Assembly: GCF_000421485.1 (NCBI RefSeq)
Contig: NZ_ATXC01000001.1
Location: forward strand, 744,001 to 808,000
From: Desulfurobacterium sp. TC5-1
GTDB lineage: Bacteria > Aquificota > Aquificia > Desulfurobacteriales > Desulfurobacteriaceae
Reading direction: 5' to 3'
Length of the DNA stretch: 64,000 nt
The position numbers and the translations under genes are program-made. Positions 60,755 to 64,000 of the stretch are shown piece after piece (positions within the stretch are counted from its first letter, which is position 1; each line of letters begins with the position of its first letter). The notes beneath the pieces were generated by a model that was not told the DNA's origin, made no database searches, and saw only the letters and a program-made list of their open reading frames with translations.

Positions 60755-61222
60755 ATGGACATTAAATTAATTATTCTTGACGTTGATGGCGTTCTTACCG
60801 ACGGTTCCATATACTATGACAGCGAAGGGAGAGAGTACAAAAGATTCAACGTTAAAGACGGCTTCGCGATAAAGTATGCTCTCTCACAGGGAATTGAAAT
60901 AGCGGTAATCACAGGAAGAACATCCTCAATGGTAGAAAAGCGGTGTAAGGAATTAGGAATAAAATACGTATTTCAAAACATCCAGGATAAAGAGAGTGTT
61001 TGTGACGAACTCGTTAACCGTTTTAACATTACCTACGATGAAGTAGCCTACATGGGCGATGATATTCCTGACTTACCCCTGATAAAAAAGTCCGGGTTTT
61101 CCGGAGCACCGATTGACGCGGTGAGAAAAGTCAAAAAAGAGGCCGACTTTGTAAGTGTATATCCAGGCGGGAAAGGAGCAGTGAGAGAATTCATAGAGCG
61201 GATAGTGGGTGAAATCGGGTGA
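60755..61222 (+). CDS. kdsC: KDO-8-phosphate phosphatase KdsC
   Basis: A 155-aa HAD phosphatase without cap domain: IILDVDGVLTDGSIYY (nucleophile Asp), ITGRTSSMVEKR and MGDDIPDLPL. It dephosphorylates KDO-8-P; 1 nt after kdsD, overlapping lptC by 4 nt. Confidence 0.93.
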   Translation: MDIKLIILDVDGVLTDGSIYYDSEGREYKRFNVKDGFAIKYALSQGIEIAVITGRTSSMVEKRCKELGIKYVFQNIQDKESVCDELVNRFNITYDEVAYMGDDIPDLPLIKKSGFSGAPIDAVRKVKKEADFVSVYPGGKGAVREFIERIVGEIG

Positions 61223-61755
61223 GAGAAAAGCTATTCAGAATTGCCGTTTTTATAGGTATAGCAGGACTGCTTCCCCTGCTCCTTATAATGCTCCGCAGGG
61301 ATACTCCACCTCCAGAGGTTCATATAAAAAAGACAAAACAACAGATAATAAGGGACTTTGTATTCTCACAAGAAAAAAACAATCAGACTGAATGGAAGCT
61401 AAAAGCACCTGAAGCAAAGTTCATAGACAACCACATAACCCTCATAAATCCAATCCTTATCGTTAACACCAAAAATCCTGTTACCATAACAGCTAAAAAA
61501 GCTATATACTATAAGCAGGAAAACAGGGCAACCTTTGAAAAGGTTAAACTAAAAGGACAGGATTTTTACGCTGAAACTCCCAAAGGAAGATTTGACGGTA
61601 AACGGCAGATTTTCCACTCAAACTCAAACTGCCACGTTAAATTTTTAAACGGATACACAATAGAAGGGAAAAACTGCACCATCAACTTCAAAACGGGAAA
61701 GGTTATAATTAGCAAAACGGTAAAAACAGTTATAAAACTTTCGGAGGAGAAATGA
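61219..61755 (+). CDS. lptC: LPS export protein LptC
   Basis: A 178-aa bitopic protein: one N-terminal helix (LFRIAVFIGIAGLLPLLLIML) and a beta-jellyroll periplasmic domain (WKLKAPEAKFIDNHITLINP). It passes LPS from LptBFG to LptA. GTG start overlapping kdsC. The position confirms the assignment despite low sequence conservation of the family. Confidence 0.85.
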   Translation: MREKLFRIAVFIGIAGLLPLLLIMLRRDTPPPEVHIKKTKQQIIRDFVFSQEKNNQTEWKLKAPEAKFIDNHITLINPILIVNTKNPVTITAKKAIYYKQENRATFEKVKLKGQDFYAETPKGRFDGKRQIFHSNSNCHVKFLNGYTIEGKNCTINFKTGKVIISKTVKTVIKLSEEK

Positions 61756-62243
61756 TAAAAAGACTTTTCCTTGCAGTTATCTTGGTTTTAACATTACTAC
61801 CGCACAGCGGATTTGCAAGAAATACTGAACTTAAAAACCTTCCAATTGTCGTTGAAGCAAGGCAGCTAATCTACGATAAAAACAAACACACAGCAATATA
61901 TATAGGCAACGTAATTGTTCAACATGACAAAATAACAATTACTGGCGATAAGCTGATTATCCATTTTGATAAAACAGGAAAGGTAATAGAAAAAGTTGAA
62001 ATGATAGGGAATGTCACATTAAAAAGTGAACAGGGGAATGGAAAATGTGACCGTTTAGAATACTTCCCCGCCCAGGAAAAGATAGTTCTTATAGGAAATG
62101 CAACATTAAAGAAAGGGAAAAACGTTATTATAGGTGACAGAATCGTCGCATTTAAGGACGGAAACGTCACAGTGGAAGGTATAAAGCAAAAAGTAAAAAC
62201 GATTATATTCCCCGGAGAGACAGTAAATGCCACAGTTAAATAA
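61752..62243 (+). CDS. lptA: LPS periplasmic bridge protein LptA
   Basis: A 163-aa secreted protein with signal peptide ([18 protein letters not shown]) and an OstA-type beta-jellyroll ([37 protein letters not shown]). It forms the periplasmic LPS bridge. Overlaps both neighbours. Confidence 0.9.
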   Translation: MIKRLFLAVILVLTLLPHSGFARNTELKNLPIVVEARQLIYDKNKHTAIYIGNVIVQHDKITITGDKLIIHFDKTGKVIEKVEMIGNVTLKSEQGNGKCDRLEYFPAQEKIVLIGNATLKKGKNVIIGDRIVAFKDGNVTVEGIKQKVKTIIFPGETVNATVK

Positions 62244-62973
62244 AATTGACCTCAACGTTCTCTCAGCAGTTAACATAAAAAAAGTGTACGGAAAGCGAAC
62301 CGTTGTAGAAGATGTATCGCTAAAGGTTGAAGAGGGCGAAGTTGTAGGCCTATTAGGGCCAAATGGCGCCGGCAAAACTACAACCTTTTACTGCATTATA
62401 GGTCTGGTGAAACCGGAAGGCGGAAGAGTCTTCATCGGCGAAGAAGAGATAACAAACGACCCAACATATATAAGGGCGAGAAAAGGGCTTTCCTACCTTC
62501 CCCAGGATGCCTCAATATTCAGGAAACTAACCGTTGAAGAGAACCTGATAGCCGTTATGGAAATGCATAACTATCCTAAGAGAGAGATAGAAAAAAAGAC
62601 AACCTCTCTACTTCAGGAGTTTGGAATAGAACACCTTCGAAAAAATCGAGCAGATACTCTTTCAGGCGGAGAACGTAGAAGACTTGAAATAGCAAGAGCT
62701 TTAACGATAAATCCCCGTTTCTTGCTTCTTGACGAACCGTTTGCAGGCGTTGACCCCATCGCAGTCGCCGACATTCAGGAGCTGATAAAAAGCCTGAAAC
62801 ATAGAGGTATTGGAATACTGATAACAGACCACAACGTTAGAGAAACACTTAAAATCATAGACAGAGCTTACATAATAAGTCACGGGAAAGTTTTAGCCGA
62901 AGGAACACCTGAAGAGATAGCTGCATCAGAAATTGTTAGAAAAGTCTATTTAGGTGAAGAATTCTCCCTGTGA
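62227..62973 (+). CDS. lptB: LPS export ABC transporter ATPase LptB
   Basis: A 248-aa ABC ATPase: Walker [10 protein letters not shown], signature LSGGERRR, Walker [11 protein letters not shown] and switch His in ITDHNVRET. It powers LPS extraction with LptFG. It overlaps lptA by 17 nt and ends 11 nt before the second tnpB element; rpoN is often downstream of lptB, and here lies divergent at the other end of the operon. Confidence 0.95.
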   Translation: MPQLNKIDLNVLSAVNIKKVYGKRTVVEDVSLKVEEGEVVGLLGPNGAGKTTTFYCIIGLVKPEGGRVFIGEEEITNDPTYIRARKGLSYLPQDASIFRKLTVEENLIAVMEMHNYPKREIEKKTTSLLQEFGIEHLRKNRADTLSGGERRRLEIARALTINPRFLLLDEPFAGVDPIAVADIQELIKSLKHRGIGILITDHNVRETLKIIDRAYIISHGKVLAEGTPEEIAASEIVRKVYLGEEFSL

Positions 62974-64000
62974 CATCCTCCTAACTAAAGTGGCAGGCTT
63001 CCTGCTTCACCGTGGGTTATTGCCCACTCCACAGACGTTACTTCCCCGCAGTCCACGGGTAGGGTTTTAAGGAGTTTTCCTTCTCCTTTGAGTTTCTCTA
63101 CCGCTATCTTGAGTATGTTCTTTGCAGAGTTAACGTCCCTGTCTATCTCTTTTCCGCAGAGAGGACATTTGTATGTCCTTTCTGATAGGGGGATTTTCTG
63201 CCTGTGTCCGCAGAAAGAACAAACTTGTGTGGTAGGTTCGTATCTATCAACAAAGAACACGGGAATAAGAGTCGCAAGGCGTTTCAGCCTTGCAGTTATT
63301 CCTCCTATCCCCGTGTTTTGAACCTGTTTACCAAAGTATCCTTCGTGCCAGCCTTTTATTGAGTCGTTTTGAATTGCTATCAGGAAGAATTTCTTCAGGT
63401 GGCTTATGGCTTTGTTGAGGGTGTCTTTCCTCTTGTTCTGAATATATTCCCACTCTTTTTGAATTTTCAGCTTGGTTTTAAAGTAGTTCTTGCTTCCTTT
63501 TTGTTTTCTTGAGAGTGTTTTTTGTAGTTTTTTGAGTCTTTTGGTTTCTTCTACATACCAGCTTATTTTTTCTCCGTTTGATAGGGTTATCTGGTGTTTT
63601 ATTCCAAGGTCTATTCCAATAGGTTGTCTGGTTTGTTTCTTTTTGATTTCTTCTAATGCTTTTTCTTTTTGCAGGTAGCAAGTGACGTAGAGGTAGTAGC
63701 CACTCGGTTTCTTTACAAGCAGTCCGTTTGCTATTTCACAGTCCTCTATTAACTGGTGGAGTCCTAAAACTCTGAACTTTTTCTTTATTCCCTGTATCTT
63801 TATTCTGTTTCTGTCTCCTGAAATTTTGTAGGTTATTCCATACTGTTTTAGGGGTATGCTTCTTATTTCGCTTTTGAATGAGAGTTTGCCTGCTTTGATT
63901 CCTTTTTCTTTTGCTTTTTTGAGGGATTTAAGGGAGTGTTTTATCCTTTCGATTATTCCCTGTCTCATTTGAGATGAGAGAGTATTGATGTCTCTCTTTT
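62974..64000 (-). mobile_element. Second tnpB element, cut by window edge
   Basis: Begins directly after lptB. The right-end hairpin-like AGCAGGAAGCCTGC... (reverse strand 62985-63005) abuts the tnpB stop and is followed by TTAGTTAGGAGGATG. No tnpA is visible. The tnpB differs from the first element's, so it is another lineage (zinc-finger type). The left end is outside the window. Confidence 0.65.
62985..64000 (-). CDS. tnpB: TnpB RNA-guided nuclease, N-terminus outside window
   Basis: At least 338 codons; the frame is open from the window edge (KRDINTLSSQM...). RuvC I Asp is in PIGIDLGIKHQITLSNG, a conserved Glu in VDRYEPTTQ, zinc pairs in VCSFCGH and YKCPLCGK, and RuvC III Asp in EIDRDVNSAKNIL. 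A canonical, apparently intact TnpB with its zinc finger, unlike the element at 2342. Its guide would be read from the lptB 3' end. Confidence 0.85.
   Translation of the reverse strand, partial: KRDINTLSSQMRQGIIERIKHSLKSLKKAKEKGIKAGKLSFKSEIRSIPLKQYGITYKISGDRNRIKIQGIKKKFRVLGLHQLIEDCEIANGLLVKKPSGYYLYVTCYLQKEKALEEIKKKQTRQPIGIDLGIKHQITLSNGEKISWYVEETKRLKKLQKTLSRKQKGSKNYFKTKLKIQKEWEYIQNKRKDTLNKAISHLKKFFLIAIQNDSIKGWHEGYFGKQVQNTGIGGITARLKRLATLIPVFFVDRYEPTTQVCSFCGHRQKIPLSERTYKCPLCGKEIDRDVNSAKNILKIAVEKLKGEGKLLKTLPVDCGEVTSVEWAITHGEAGSLPL

Overview
The window looks like a chromosome segment of a thermophilic, low-GC member of the Aquificota, most probably family Desulfurobacteriaceae and Desulfurobacterium-like. 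The evidence is a complete set of genes for the iron-guanylylpyridinol (FeGP) cofactor of [Fe]-hydrogenase (hcgA to hcgG) beside two bacterial HmdII-type [Fe]-hydrogenase paralogs, a Gram-negative LPS export operon, MEP-pathway isoprenoid genes, and an A+T-rich, Lys/Glu-rich protein style. The assignment is inferred from gene content, not from rRNA.

Positions 1 to about 13,274 are an integrated mobile element (ICE or integrated plasmid). It holds a leftward ParM-like actin / zinc ribbon / RHH segregation operon with 9-bp-phased repeats upstream (a candidate centromere split by a tnpB insertion sequence), a two-winged-helix Rep-like gene, a CI/LexA-like repressor with a strong divergent promoter, a tandem triplication of a small zinc-site gene, and two F-type conjugation genes (traH, traG). 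Its right edge is a 58-nt 3' fragment of a tRNA-Leu(CAA) gene, a classic attachment-site remnant. The integrase, relaxase, remaining transfer genes and intact tRNA must lie left of the window.

Positions 13,463 to 24,038 run leftward. ispG, folB, a degenerate GGDEF protein and queH are followed by hmdII, a Roadblock/LC7 gene, hcgA, an hcgB-hcgC fusion, hcgD, hcgF, hcgE, hcgG and a DUF2155-like lipoprotein. A second hmdII-Roadblock pair lies at 52,889 to 54,352. In both pairs the Roadblock gene directly follows hmdII. I consider this repeated coupling the most interesting signal in the window: it suggests an H2- or C1-folate-sensing module rather than a purely catabolic hydrogenase.

Positions 24,086 to 27,662 run rightward: bioC, hrcA (apparently starting at CTG), gltX and a small cytochrome c lipoprotein. 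A CRISPR array without cas genes follows (27,901 to 28,798; 14 repeats, 13 spacers). Its last degenerate repeat overlaps the 3' end of dxr. A long leftward run follows: trkA, trkH, a small membrane protein, hslV, a PHP phosphoesterase, a YfgM-like protein, upp, hisS and dxr.

Positions 36,811 to 52,861 are rightward housekeeping genes: murJ, lgt, ilvE; a two-gene glutamine-dependent NAD synthetase and tldD; rpmI and rplT; pheS, pheT, zapA, 5-FCL, rny, hslO, a PilZ-like gene and purB. The leftward rpoN, glnE, helical protein and kinase-like group (54,454 to 59,681) is divergent from the LPS operon kdsD, kdsC, lptC, lptA, lptB (59,797 to 62,973). A second tnpB element, cut by the window edge, closes the window.
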